A stretch of 56,462 bases of DNA from Candidatus Puniceispirillum sp. (lineage in GTDB: Bacteria > Pseudomonadota > Alphaproteobacteria > Puniceispirillales > Puniceispirillaceae), in NCBI GenBank assembly GCA_028382965.1, contig JAOEUK010000012.1, positions 1 through 56,462 on the forward strand. The letters are read 5' to 3'. The notes beneath the pieces are model-generated. The model saw only the letters and a list, made by a program, of their open reading frames with translations, ran no database searches and was not told where the DNA came from. Positions 49,028 through 56,462 of the stretch are shown piece after piece (position 1 is the stretch's first letter; the number at the start of each line of letters is the position of its first letter). The position numbers and the translations under genes were made by a program.

Positions 49028-49313
49028 ATTTATCTAACTCTTATTCAAACTATGATCGTTAAACTATTATTTAGTCTCAAAATCGACAGGTTTGCGAATG
49101 ATTATCATAATCAAGACTAATTTAGTCCTGTTTAATTTAGATAACCTTCGAGCACTACTTTTTCAAGTCAACAATCTGTAAAATTCTAAATAAGTTCATA
49201 GTTAAGTAAAACAATCATAGTTAAGTAAAACAATAAGGAAAATAGAAAATATCAAACAAAATTTTGCAAACTGAACATTGCAGAATCACAAAAGGCGTGA
49301 ACCCTCCTGAACC
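49028..49313 (-). promoter_or_regulatory. suf operon control region
   Basis: 286 bases upstream of the Rrf2 gene. At 49094-49112 a sequence matches the 19-bp Fur consensus (GATAATGATTATCATTATC) at 16 positions. Directly beside it at 49115-49127 is a perfect palindrome GACTAA-T-TTAGTC; a half-site TTTAGTC recurs at 49070-49076. Both lie 67-100 bases from the start codon, a normal operator distance. Fur-family and Rrf2-family control of iron-sulfur assembly is well established in proteobacteria; that these exact sites act here is inference. Confidence 0.55.
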
Positions 49314-49643
49314 TTAATTGAATGCTTCAGGATGCAGCAAATAGCGTTCGCCATCTAACCCATCAAACATGTCATCAAGTTCAGGGTGACTCACAGGACC
49401 GTTTTCTGCATCTGGAAGCAAATTCTGCTGGCTGACATATGCTGTGTAATAACTGTCAGAATTCTCCGCAAGGAGGTGATAGAAGGGTTGTTCTTTGTTT
49501 GGCCGCACCTCTGCAGGGATGGACTCATACCATTCGTCAGTGTTGTCAAATTCTGGGTCGACATCAACTACTACGCCACGAAACGGATAAACACGATGCC
49601 GTACAATCGCACCTATACCAAATTTAGCGTTTTTGTCATTCAT
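49314..49643 (-). CDS. hspQ: Heat shock protein HspQ (YccV family)
   Basis: 109 residues. The hemimethylated-DNA-binding YccV fold is recognised by KFGIGAIVRHRVYPFRGVV and the following VDPEFDNTDEWY, with QPFYHLL and AYVSQQNL after. HspQ modulates Lon and other proteolysis in E. coli; the older DNA-binding role is not established here. It lies downstream of rpmF on the same strand, 74 bases apart. Confidence 0.92.
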   Translation of the reverse strand: MNDKNAKFGIGAIVRHRVYPFRGVVVDVDPEFDNTDEWYESIPAEVRPNKEQPFYHLLAENSDSYYTAYVSQQNLLPDAENGPVSHPELDDMFDGLDGERYLLHPEAFN

Positions 49644-49717
49644 TAAATTTTGCTACCCCTAACAAAACAATAGAGTTAAAACACTGAGACGGCGCTAATT
49701 GAACCCCTCAACGCAAG

Positions 49718-49903
49718 TTAAATCTGTTCTTTAACTTTCATAACCTGCTTGCCACGGTACATACCCGTTTTGAGGTCTATATGGTGCGGGCGATGCAATT
49801 CACCAGTCACCTTGTCCTCGACGTAGGCATCTGGCGATAAAGCATCATGGGCTCGCCTCATGTTTCGCTTCGACTTAGTGATTTTACTTTTTGGAACAGC
49901 CAT
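49718..49903 (-). CDS. rpmF: 50S ribosomal protein L32
   Basis: 61 residues, [22 protein letters not shown] at the start, the diagnostic L32 sequence. No CxxC zinc ribbon is present, as in other alphaproteobacteria. plsX-fabH, often next to rpmF, are absent here; hspQ follows instead. Confidence 0.96.
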   Translation of the reverse strand: MAVPKSKITKSKRNMRRAHDALSPDAYVEDKVTGELHRPHHIDLKTGMYRGKQVMKVKEQI

Positions 49904-50336
49904 TTTCTTACTCTCTATAATGCCGAAGCGGTGCTGAATGACCAGCTAACCACCAATTCAAGGGTATCTCCGCTTTTTGTGCGCTGGAAAATCAGATTAA
50001 TGCAGCACGATAGAATATGTTTCTCAACCGAGACGCCCGATTAACGGCTTGTGGTTTATGCGAAACACCACAAATTGTCAATAGAAGTAACACCAAATAA
50101 CTTCCACTGAATTGTGGCAAGCCTCCAGACGTTTGTTTTAAAAACCGTCGAAAGCTTATCTTAAAAACACAGACCAACCAAAAATTTATTGTGATGTTTG
50201 TTGCACCGGGCTTGAAATACATTTTTTCAATAACCAATTAAAATTTGTGATGCCAAAATGGGTCACAAAAAACTAAGTACGCCGTTTCGCTTTTCAGGAG
50301 ACGGAAAATTACTTAATTTTCAATAAGGAGATAAAA
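49904..50336. promoter_or_regulatory. Divergent intergenic region rpmF / hsp20
   Basis: 433 bases between two divergent genes. A 7-bp inverted repeat, TTGTGGT (50049-50055) and ACCACAA (50067-50073), is seen. CTTGAAA at 50211 resembles a sigma-32 -35 element, but no matching -10 is convincing. The last 55 bases form the structured hsp20 leader described separately. No gene is supported. Confidence 0.35.
50282..50336 (+). promoter_or_regulatory. Structured leader of hsp20, possible RNA thermometer
   Basis: Hairpin 1 pairs CCGTTTC (50282-50288) with GAGACGG (50298-50304). Then AATTTTC (50315-50321) can pair upstream with GAAAATT (50304-50310), leaving the ribosome site AAGGAG free. Alternatively its 3' part ATTTTC (50316-50321) can pair downstream with GGAGAT (50327-50332), hiding the ribosome site in a weak stem with U-A and U-G pairs. 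This is the logic of a fourU-like thermometer. Heat-shock genes of the Hsp20 class often have such leaders. Confidence 0.4.
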
Positions 50337-50771
50337 ATGACATTTTTTACTACCCCAATGGCTCGACAGTTTGTTGGTTTTGAAACATTGTTTGACGAAC
50401 TTAACGCTGTAGCCGACCGCAAAGAGCCAAATTATCCAGCATACAACATCGCTAGGGATGATGATGAACATTATCGGGTTGAGGTAGCGCTTGCCGGATT
50501 TAACAAAGAAGAAATAACTATTCAGATTGAAAAGGGTGTTCTCACTATCGAAGCCAGCAAGTCTGAGGAGCGTACTAATTATATTCATCAGGGCATAGCC
50601 AAGCGCGCTTTCTCAAAAGCATTCAGATTAGCTGAATATATGAAAGTTGAAGATGCACAGTTTGTTGATGGTATTCTAACAGTATTGTTGTATCGCGAGG
50701 TCCCAGAAGCTGACCGCCCAAAACAGATTTTAATAAACACTAAACTCAAAAAAATGGCCAGAGCAGCTTAG
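50337..50771 (+). CDS. Hsp20 family small heat shock protein
   Basis: 144 residues of the alpha-crystallin domain class, IbpA-like. The N-terminal FFTTPMARQFVGFETLFDEL precedes the domain NYPAYNIARDDDEHYRVEVALAGFNKEEI; the conserved block IHQGIAKRAFSKAFRLAEYM follows, then an I-x-I/V-like motif in the tail. It holds unfolded proteins for DnaK/ClpB. The AAGGAG site six bases upstream is strong but may be masked by structure. Confidence 0.92.
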   Translation: MTFFTTPMARQFVGFETLFDELNAVADRKEPNYPAYNIARDDDEHYRVEVALAGFNKEEITIQIEKGVLTIEASKSEERTNYIHQGIAKRAFSKAFRLAEYMKVEDAQFVDGILTVLLYREVPEADRPKQILINTKLKKMARAA

Positions 50772-50794
50772 TAGCATATTTTGAAGATTTCAGT

Positions 50795-50847
50795 AAAATT
50801 ATAGAGGGAAAGTGGGCTGAAAGCAGTCACTTTCTTTCTATAATTTT
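50795..50847. terminator. Bidirectional terminator between hsp20 and the RRF-like unit
   Basis: AAAATTATAGA (50795-50805) pairs with TCTATAATTTT (50837-50847), and inside it GAAAGTG with CACTTTC. The stem has A and T runs on both sides, so it can serve both convergent units. Confidence 0.85.
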
Positions 50848-50868
50848 GATTTATCTATTACAGATTAA

Positions 50869-51087
50869 TCACGATTTTTGTTTACCCATGAGAGTGAGGA
50901 AGGCATTTTGAAATTGTTCTTTATCTACGTGATGTGCAGTTTTAACCTTAGCAACTTTATCGTCAACGGTTCCATCCGGACTTTCTAAAAGGTTTTTTAT
51001 AACAGAGTGTCGATTTGTATTTGACAATTTTTGAAGACCTTTAACATCCAAACCACTGTCTTTAGATTCTACGTTATTGTTTTTCAA
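50869..51087 (-). CDS. Small protein downstream of the RRF-like gene, unknown function
   Basis: 72 residues, charged, with a K/D-rich start and no membrane segment or motif I know. The start is TTG at 51087, three bases after the stop of the RRF-like gene, with GAGG of that gene's end as ribosome site, so its translation is likely coupled. The C-terminal half (VAKVKTAHHVDKEQFQNAF) may be helical. Ends 22 bases before a terminator, which supports it as the last gene of this unit. Confidence 0.6.
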   Translation of the reverse strand: MKNNNVESKDSGLDVKGLQKLSNTNRHSVIKNLLESPDGTVDDKVAKVKTAHHVDKEQFQNAFLTLMGKQKS

Positions 51088-51090
51088 AAT

Positions 51091-51795
51091 CTACGCCTCA
51101 TCATCTTCATCAATATTTGGTATCAGCATTTCCTGCCAAGGTTCTCGGTAATCACGGTCATTAATCCGTTTATACAATGCCTCTTCCTCTGGCCCATCGA
51201 AACTAAGCCCCCCTCCAATCAGCTGTTTTCGTCTTATCAATCCTAAAACGCCAGCATGTTTAGCAGCTTGAGCAATCATTTCATCTAACTGTTGCGTTGC
51301 TTTTTTTGACTCTACAGGTTCAATATATTCAGCCTTAATAGCTGCTTGAACCCTTTGCAATGCGTCTGATTTAATAGATGCTAACTTAGACAAAGATGTT
51401 TTCGTAACTCTCTTAACCTCAGTCTCCAAATCATCCTCTTGTTGCACGGTTAGCCTGGGTTTAACAACCTTGAGTTCGCGTTTAGAACTAGCATCAATGT
51501 TAATAAATTTATTTTCTTTCAGGATGCTAATAGCGCCGTTAACAGCAATAGGGTTGTGAATAATAACCTTAAAAGTGCCAGCCATCGGGTCTGGACCAAG
51601 GTCAATTTCAGCAAAATCACGTAACCGACGCTTCTTTCCTTCAACTTCAATATCAGCTCGCCTAAACAAGTTGAGAATCGCGAGTGCAGAACCAACCTCA
51701 TTTAGACGGCCAATCAAGGCCTGTAGCTCAATATCCATTCTTTCCATGGCCGCCATAGAATAAGAATCTTGAGAGTGTTTCATATCCAATTTCAT
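51091..51795 (-). CDS. Ribosome recycling factor-like protein (divergent paralogue)
   Basis: 234 residues from the ATG at 51795, chosen for the GGAGG five bases before it. Residues 17-185 align by eye with E. coli RRF across both helices and domain II: FRRADIEVEG near 44 (RRF GRASPSLL-like region), TFKVIIHNPIAVNGAI (74-89), KPRLTVQQEDDLETEV (112-127, RRF PPLTEERRKDL), SIKSDALQRVQ (140-150, RRF NVRRDANDKVK). The functionally important RRF arginines there become Lys and Ser. An extra tail of about 45 residues follows. The canonical frr gene, normally with pyrH, is not here. Homology is inferred by hand and needs a profile check. Confidence 0.6.
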   Translation of the reverse strand: MKLDMKHSQDSYSMAAMERMDIELQALIGRLNEVGSALAILNLFRRADIEVEGKKRRLRDFAEIDLGPDPMAGTFKVIIHNPIAVNGAISILKENKFINIDASSKRELKVVKPRLTVQQEDDLETEVKRVTKTSLSKLASIKSDALQRVQAAIKAEYIEPVESKKATQQLDEMIAQAAKHAGVLGLIRRKQLIGGGLSFDGPEEEALYKRINDRDYREPWQEMLIPNIDEDDEA

Positions 51796-52071
51796 GGCAT
51801 CCTCCAAAAACGTAAGAGCAGAATTAACCGGACAAATAAAAAGACTATTGGAATACTCTACCTTGAAACAAAAAAAAAGCACTCTTTTTTGATAACATCT
51901 GAGTTTTTGTACTGATAAACAGAGCCAAATATGGAAGTAAGTCTTTAAAAAAAAATGTTTATAAGGTTAGGCAAGGGATAGAGCGCCTTGAATTTATTTT
52001 CACTTTATTGCCAAAGCTCACACTTTGATGCAGAAATCCTTCACAGCCATGTACGTAATATTGAGAGCGTT

Positions 52072-52147
52072 TGGTGGAGCCAGACGGGATCGAACCGACG
52101 ACCTCCTGCTTGCAAAGCAGGCGCTCTCCCAGCTGAGCTATGGCCCC
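52072..52147 (-). tRNA. tRNA-Ala (anticodon TGC)
   Basis: Complete cloverleaf; acceptor GGGGCCA/TGGCTCC with one G-T pair, D-arm AGCTCAGCTGGGAGAGC, anticodon loop TTTGCAA between CCTGC and GCAGG, T-arm CGGTTCGATCCCG. CCA at 52072-52074. It is not within an rRNA operon. Confidence 0.96.
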
Positions 52148-52434
52148 AAATCATACACAATAAATTGTACACTGTTGTTTCAGCGTCAGCTGGAACAAGC
52201 CGGTTTATCTGTCAATGTGGTGCCATGGTCAACCTTTTTTTATAAATTTTACAGGTTTTTTATTTTGTTTATCAATTTCACCAAATAAATGCCACAAAGC
52301 AAATTACCGGTCACTCAAGGTTAAACGCCCCGTAGCACACACTCGCGAAAAAAATTAAAATGTGCATTTAAACAAAAATTCTACAAAAAAATTACTTGCA
52401 CCCATCTGTTTTCGTCATCAATTCATTAGAACAT

Positions 52435-53532
52435 CTAAACGAATAAAGCCTCTTTGCCTAATGCATCTAATACGGCCTGGTAAACAATTTTACCGCCCAT
52501 TACATTCAAACCATTGGCCAAATGCACGTCATTATCAAGTGCTGCGATCCCACTGTCAGCAAGGGCTAATACATATGGCAATGTTGCATTGTTCAAGGCC
52601 TCAGAGGAGGTTCGTGGAACTGATCCTGGCATATTGGCTACACAATAATGAACAATTTTATCAACAATAAATGTAGGTTCGTCATGAGTAGTTGCGCGTG
52701 ATGTTTCAAAGCAACCACCCTGATCAATGGCAACATCTACCAAAACTGCCCCTTGGCGCATGGTTGAAAGTTGAGCGCGTGTGATCAGTTTTGGCGCCAC
52801 AGCACCCGGTATTAACACCGCACCAATAACCAAATCAGCCGTCTTGATGGCTTCAGCAATAACTGAACTACTAGAATAACTTGTTGTGATACTACTCCCA
52901 AAAATATCAGACAAGTAACGAAGCCTTGGAACTGAGCGATCAAAAACTGTAACGCGTGCGCCAAGACCAACTGCCATTTTAGCAGCATTCACACCAACAA
53001 CCCCACCACCAATAACAATGACCTCCGCTGGTGCAGTGCCAGGCACGCCTGAAATCAGTATGCCACGCCCCCCAAAATTGGCTTTAAGATGACACGCCCC
53101 CTCGATAACTGCCAACCGACCAGCAACTTCACTCATTGGTGCTAACAATGGAAGGCCGCCAGCACCATCGGTTATGGTTTCATAAGCGATTGCTGCACAG
53201 CCAGATTTTGCGAGCCCATTTGCCTGTGCTTTATCTGCTGCTAGGTGTAGATAAGTAAACAGAATTTGTTCTGGTGATAATTGCGTCCATTCATTAGGCT
53301 GCGGTTCTTTTACTTTGACTATCATATTGGCTTTAGTGAATATTTCAGCAGCAGTCGTAGCAATTTCAGCTCCAGCAGCGGTATACTCTTCATCACTGGC
53401 GCCCATACCAGCTCCCAGGTTCGTTTCAACGAGCACCTGATGCCCCCGAGACACCAGCTCAGAAACTGAGCTTGGAACTAAGCCAACACGAAATTCACGA
53501 GTTTTTATTTCCTTTGGGACACCAATAAGCAC
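52435..53532 (-). CDS. ald: Alanine dehydrogenase
   Basis: NAD-dependent interconversion of alanine with pyruvate and ammonium. About 365 residues from GTG at 53532, with AGGAG eight bases before it; TTG at 53538 and 53550 are also in frame. The opening [17 protein letters not shown] is diagnostic. NAD fold [20 protein letters not shown], and active-site region [11 protein letters not shown] follow. Divergent from an Lrp-type gene, the usual arrangement for alanine-induced ald. No glutamate dehydrogenase-like domain. Confidence 0.96.
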   Translation of the reverse strand: MLIGVPKEIKTREFRVGLVPSSVSELVSRGHQVLVETNLGAGMGASDEEYTAAGAEIATTAAEIFTKANMIVKVKEPQPNEWTQLSPEQILFTYLHLAADKAQANGLAKSGCAAIAYETITDGAGGLPLLAPMSEVAGRLAVIEGACHLKANFGGRGILISGVPGTAPAEVIVIGGGVVGVNAAKMAVGLGARVTVFDRSVPRLRYLSDIFGSSITTSYSSSSVIAEAIKTADLVIGAVLIPGAVAPKLITRAQLSTMRQGAVLVDVAIDQGGCFETSRATTHDEPTFIVDKIVHYCVANMPGSVPRTSSEALNNATLPYVLALADSGIAALDNDVHLANGLNVMGGKIVYQAVLDALGKEALFV

Positions 53533-53810
53533 TCTCAACTCTCCTAACAATTATGACAGCTAATTTTTACCAACAATCCCTTACAATACCGCAGTTGCAG
53601 AATAATTGGCATGTAAAGTCTCCCATACTCTGCCTCTAACCTTTTCCATAAGCATAAAATACCAATATTTTAAGAGAGTATAATATGCGAAAATTTACCG
53701 TTTTATATTGCTTTTTCTTGTCTTATTGTTGAATAAAGTCGAATTAAATTTCATGAATTAATAAATTCATTACATAATATTTTTTGATAATATATGAGGT
53801 TTTACACATA

Positions 53811-54269
53811 ATGGATCGAATTGATCGGTCAATTTTGACTGAATTACAGGATAATGCGCGGATTTCAAACGTCAACTTGGCAAATCTTGTTGGGCTTTCA
53901 CCATCAGCTTGTCTTAGGCGAGTTTCATTGCTGGAAAAAAAAGGTGTGATTGACGGCTACCATGCTAATTTAAACGCCGCAAAGATGGGGCATGACGTCC
54001 TGGTTTTGATGAATATCACTTTGCATGGCCAGTCTTCTGATATGATGGCCGAGTTTGAACTAGCCGTTGCTAAAATACCACAAGTCTTGGCCTGTTTCCT
54101 AATTGCCGGTGAAAATGACTACATTTTGCGCGTTACAGCCCGTGATGTTAACGATTTTGGCCGGATCCATTCCACATATTTATCATCTCTTCCCCATGTT
54201 CTCAGAATGGAAAGTAATTTTGTTATGCGAGAAGTAATGAACCGTGGAGTGCCACCTAGTGATGTTTAG
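53811..54269 (+). CDS. Lrp/AsnC family transcriptional regulator
   Basis: 152 residues. The N-terminal winged helix is MDRIDRSILTELQDNARISN, then LVGLSPSACLRRVSLLEKKG. The C-terminal RAM domain (about 70-150) includes VLACFLIAGENDYILRVTA. Divergent from ald with a 278-base gap, so it is a likely regulator of ald. GAGG lies about 12 bases before the ATG at 53811; an upstream in-frame start at 53784 is less like the family. It ends overlapping the selO 3' end by four bases, on opposite strands. Confidence 0.9.
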   Translation: MDRIDRSILTELQDNARISNVNLANLVGLSPSACLRRVSLLEKKGVIDGYHANLNAAKMGHDVLVLMNITLHGQSSDMMAEFELAVAKIPQVLACFLIAGENDYILRVTARDVNDFGRIHSTYLSSLPHVLRMESNFVMREVMNRGVPPSDV

Positions 54270-55744
54270 GTTGCTGCCCCATCAAAAATAATTGGTAATT
54301 GAGTCTCACTATTACCTCCATAAGCTAGTCGCATTTGATTAATGGTAAAAAGCTTGTCAGAGAGCAGCGACCAATCATCATTAGCCGCGATTGGTGCCCA
54401 AATAGCTTCAACCTCATCAATCGTCATGGATACGGCTTCTGGGGATTGAAAATATGGATGATTTAAAGCTAGTGGGTTGCGTGGCCGGGAATCTTTCAAA
54501 TAATTCAGTACTGGTTGCCAATGTTTAGAACTGTACCCGTCAACTCTTGGTGTCCCACCGTAAAGATCATGAAACCCTTGATCAAATTTATTTTGACTGG
54601 CCTTAATAGCACCAAAAAAATCGTGGGTAAGTGCCTTATCCCGCTTACTATCGTGGCTATCAAACGTAATACCGAGACGCCACTGAATTTGTTTAGCAAG
54701 CCTATCCTCAACTAACGAATGAAAATCATACAGCCGGTCTTCTAAAGCTTTTTGTGGCACTAAGCCAACAAAGCAGTCAGCTAATCGACAAACAGCCCAA
54801 AGAGCTGCATCAGATTGCCGGCCGTAGGAATAGCGACCATCTTGGTCAAAGTATGCCGCAGTTAAACCAGCATCAAACCGCGGTAGGAACCGCCAAGGCC
54901 CATAATCAAAACTTTCGCCCGTTATATTAAAATTATCTGTATTAAGCACGCCATGCACAAAGCCTGCAGAAAGCCAGCGGCCCACAGTGTCAGCAATAGC
55001 AGCACTAACACAGGATAATAAATCTGGTAAAAGATCTTCCAGTGGTGCCGTGGCATCAAGCCCACGATAAGTTTTATTTGCAGTAACAGTAGGTTCAGCA
55101 TAATAATGACATGCCACGTGACGTGCCAGCATCTCGATACCGTTCATGTCATCCAAATAGGCTAATCGTTGAAAACTTCCAATGCGAATGTGGCTATGCG
55201 ACAATCGTAATAGGACAGCTGATCTCGTTGGGGATGGCTCGTCATGACGCTCAAGATTTTCACCTGTCTCGATAACTGAGAACGTCCGCGAGGTGCTTAC
55301 ATTTAAAGCAGCAAGCATCTCAGTCGCTAAAATTTCACGAACAGCGCCTTTTAACGTCAGTCGTCCATCAGCCGTTCGTGAAAATGGTGTTGTGCCAGAT
55401 CCTTTGGTGCCAAGATCCATAAGACGGCCTGAGTGATCCCGCAGCTGTGCAAACAAAAAACCTCGCCCATCTCCCAGCTCAGGATTGTAATGCCCAAATT
55501 GGTGACCGTGATAGCATAAAGCTAGCGGTACGGGAAAACTGCCAGCCATTGGTTTAAACTTTCCAAAATGCTGTATCCATGATGCGTCGTTCAAGTGATC
55601 AAGCCCAACACTTGCCGAGGCTTCAACATTCCGATACCGGAGCTGGTGCAATGGAAAGCGTGCCGCCGTTACTTCCCTATAAAAACGCGTGTCAAGCTGC
55701 TGGTGGGTCAGTTCTGGTCGGAACAGTGCCGGTACAACTGACAT
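54266..55744 (-). CDS. selO: Protein adenylyltransferase SelO (YdiU/UPF0061)
   Basis: Pseudokinase-fold enzyme that AMPylates proteins, relevant to oxidative stress. About 492 residues. The ATP region LGDGRGFLFAQLRD and DLGTKGSGTTPFSRTADGRLTLKGAVREIL are typical, followed by HGVLNTDNFNITGESFDYGPWRFL, where catalytic Asn and Asp lie. An in-frame ATG at 55762 would add six residues. It ends against the Lrp gene and stands alone otherwise. Confidence 0.93.
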   Translation of the reverse strand: MSVVPALFRPELTHQQLDTRFYREVTAARFPLHQLRYRNVEASASVGLDHLNDASWIQHFGKFKPMAGSFPVPLALCYHGHQFGHYNPELGDGRGFLFAQLRDHSGRLMDLGTKGSGTTPFSRTADGRLTLKGAVREILATEMLAALNVSTSRTFSVIETGENLERHDEPSPTRSAVLLRLSHSHIRIGSFQRLAYLDDMNGIEMLARHVACHYYAEPTVTANKTYRGLDATAPLEDLLPDLLSCVSAAIADTVGRWLSAGFVHGVLNTDNFNITGESFDYGPWRFLPRFDAGLTAAYFDQDGRYSYGRQSDAALWAVCRLADCFVGLVPQKALEDRLYDFHSLVEDRLAKQIQWRLGITFDSHDSKRDKALTHDFFGAIKASQNKFDQGFHDLYGGTPRVDGYSSKHWQPVLNYLKDSRPRNPLALNHPYFQSPEAVSMTIDEVEAIWAPIAANDDWSLLSDKLFTINQMRLAYGGNSETQLPIIFDGAAT

Positions 55745-55961
55745 ATTTAAAACTCTCTGCATTTTAGGTTAAATTTTATGTGGCTGGTCATTAATCAAAA
55801 TTACAAAAACATTATAGGACAAAAAATACAAAAACTATTAGATAGAAAAATTGAAACGTAATAACTGAATTCAAATATGTTCTTAAAGCAGCAGTGAAAA
55901 TACCAAGTTCCACTAAAGCGGAACAAGCGATCTCAAAGTTGTAAATAATTTTTGAAGAGCA

Positions 55962-56462
55962 TTACTGATTTTGTTGTTCACCAATTTTTACACTGTAAAT
56001 TTGATCCAATTTACCACTTAAAACGTAGTCAATAATAAATTCTCCTAAACGTTCAATTTCTCGATAAAACCGGGTATCCTTGATTCCTTCTAGCCCAGTA
56101 AAATCTGCATTGTAACTCCGTGCTGCTGAAAGCTCTGAAATAGGTGGGGCTAAAATTGCATTAACTTCTTGTAAGGCTGAGCTGATTTGATCAAAGTGGC
56201 GCTGCTGAGGCGGTACACGATTTGGCACAACAATAATGTGTGGTGTGATCGATTTGTAATCTGATTTCCTTTCATCAATTTCTTTTATAAAATCGAGTGT
56301 AGGCCTTAAATCCGTCCAAGACATTGAGGTTGGCACTAAAAGAACATCGCACAGTATGGCAACCTGCCACAAATTGGCTATCTTCCCTCCCCCCGTATCT
56401 ACCATTGCAATTCCATCATCTTGAGCCAAGAACCGCCGAAGAACACCGTCAAGCGTGGCCAT
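55962..56462 (-). CDS. ParA-like ATPase (partial, N-terminus outside window)
   Basis: 166 residues up to the window edge. The visible part lacks Walker A, which should lie beyond 56462. It starts with a region where ParA has Walker A' (here AMVDTGGGKIANLW), then VLLVPTSMSWTDLRPTLDFI and HIIVVPNRVPP, the typical ParA/MinD C-terminal strands. The motif DTGGG differs from the common DTPP. The ATG seen at the very edge may be internal. A 7-bp hairpin with TTTA loop lies about 40 bases after the stop. Confidence 0.65.
   Translation of the reverse strand: MATLDGVLRRFLAQDDGIAMVDTGGGKIANLWQVAILCDVLLVPTSMSWTDLRPTLDFIKEIDERKSDYKSITPHIIVVPNRVPPQQRHFDQISSALQEVNAILAPPISELSAARSYNADFTGLEGIKDTRFYREIERLGEFIIDYVLSGKLDQIYSVKIGEQQNQ

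Noticed and set aside
49992-50237. Minus-strand open frame of 81 codons with one hydrophobic stretch in the rpmF-hsp20 gap
   Set aside because: No ribosome site at its start, no recognisable domain, and its composition resembles non-coding surroundings.

Overview
The window looks like chromosomal DNA of a moderately AT-rich alphaproteobacterium, probably a marine, free-living one of the SAR116/Puniceispirillales type. I infer this from gene content, not from a search. The markers are a GcrA cell-cycle regulator, 5-aminolevulinate synthase (Shemin pathway), a one-cysteine DksA, a DUF3553 protein, an HspQ gene, monomeric isocitrate dehydrogenase, and an Rrf2-controlled SUF operon. No rRNA, CRISPR array, transposase, integrase or phage gene was seen. 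The window is gene-dense and mostly housekeeping.

Layout. 1-2.6 kb: trigger factor (cut by the window edge), tRNA-Leu, tRNA-His, a hotdog thioesterase and an AhpD-like protein. 2.9-4.8 kb: glnB-glnA nitrogen unit ending in a clear terminator. 4.9-9.6 kb: parE, a small membrane protein, an alpha/beta hydrolase and a RhlE-type helicase. 9.7-16.9 kb (minus strand): CoxL-like molybdoprotein overlapping msrB, then an AroE-like gene, gcrA and pepN, with CtrA-box-like repeats in the gap before the AroE-like gene. 17.0-20.2 kb: a YnjF-like CDP-alcohol phosphatidyltransferase paired with a phosphatidylserine decarboxylase homologue whose catalytic His and Ser are both gone, then a LysM protein and a LOG-family enzyme. 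20.3-27.5 kb: icd, alaS, recA, dksA. 27.8-30.7 kb: DUF3553 protein, hemA, hemH, tRNA-Gly. 31.2-34.7 kb: a tiny basic protein, a 2OG-Fe(II) oxygenase, an orphan and possibly 5'-truncated livM, and amt. 34.8-38.2 kb: the queuosine operon queA-tgt-queG. 38.3-42.7 kb: kdsD, fdhD-mobA, nadK, a lysophospholipase-like hydrolase. 42.9-49.0 kb: the SUF operon (rrf2-sufB-sufC-sufD-sufS-sufT-sufA). 49.3-51.8 kb: hspQ, rpmF, hsp20, and a two-gene unit encoding a ribosome-recycling-factor-like protein and a 72-residue partner. 52-56.5 kb: tRNA-Ala, ald with a divergent Lrp-type regulator, selO, and a partial ParA-like ATPase.

How the genes work together. glnB/glnA/amt handle ammonium uptake and assimilation, and ald may interconvert alanine and pyruvate under the adjacent Lrp-type regulator. 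mobA and fdhD mature molybdoenzymes, of which the CoxL-like protein could be one. The SUF genes supply Fe-S clusters needed by QueG among others; their control region has a Fur-like box and a perfect 13-bp palindrome. hemA and hemH are the first and last steps of haem synthesis.

The least conventional items are the decarboxylase pseudoenzyme with its lipid-transferase neighbour, the divergent RRF paralogue beside translation and heat-shock genes, a possible RNA thermometer before hsp20, and the CtrA-like repeats upstream of the gcrA cluster. All functional statements come from reading motifs by eye; no database search was possible.
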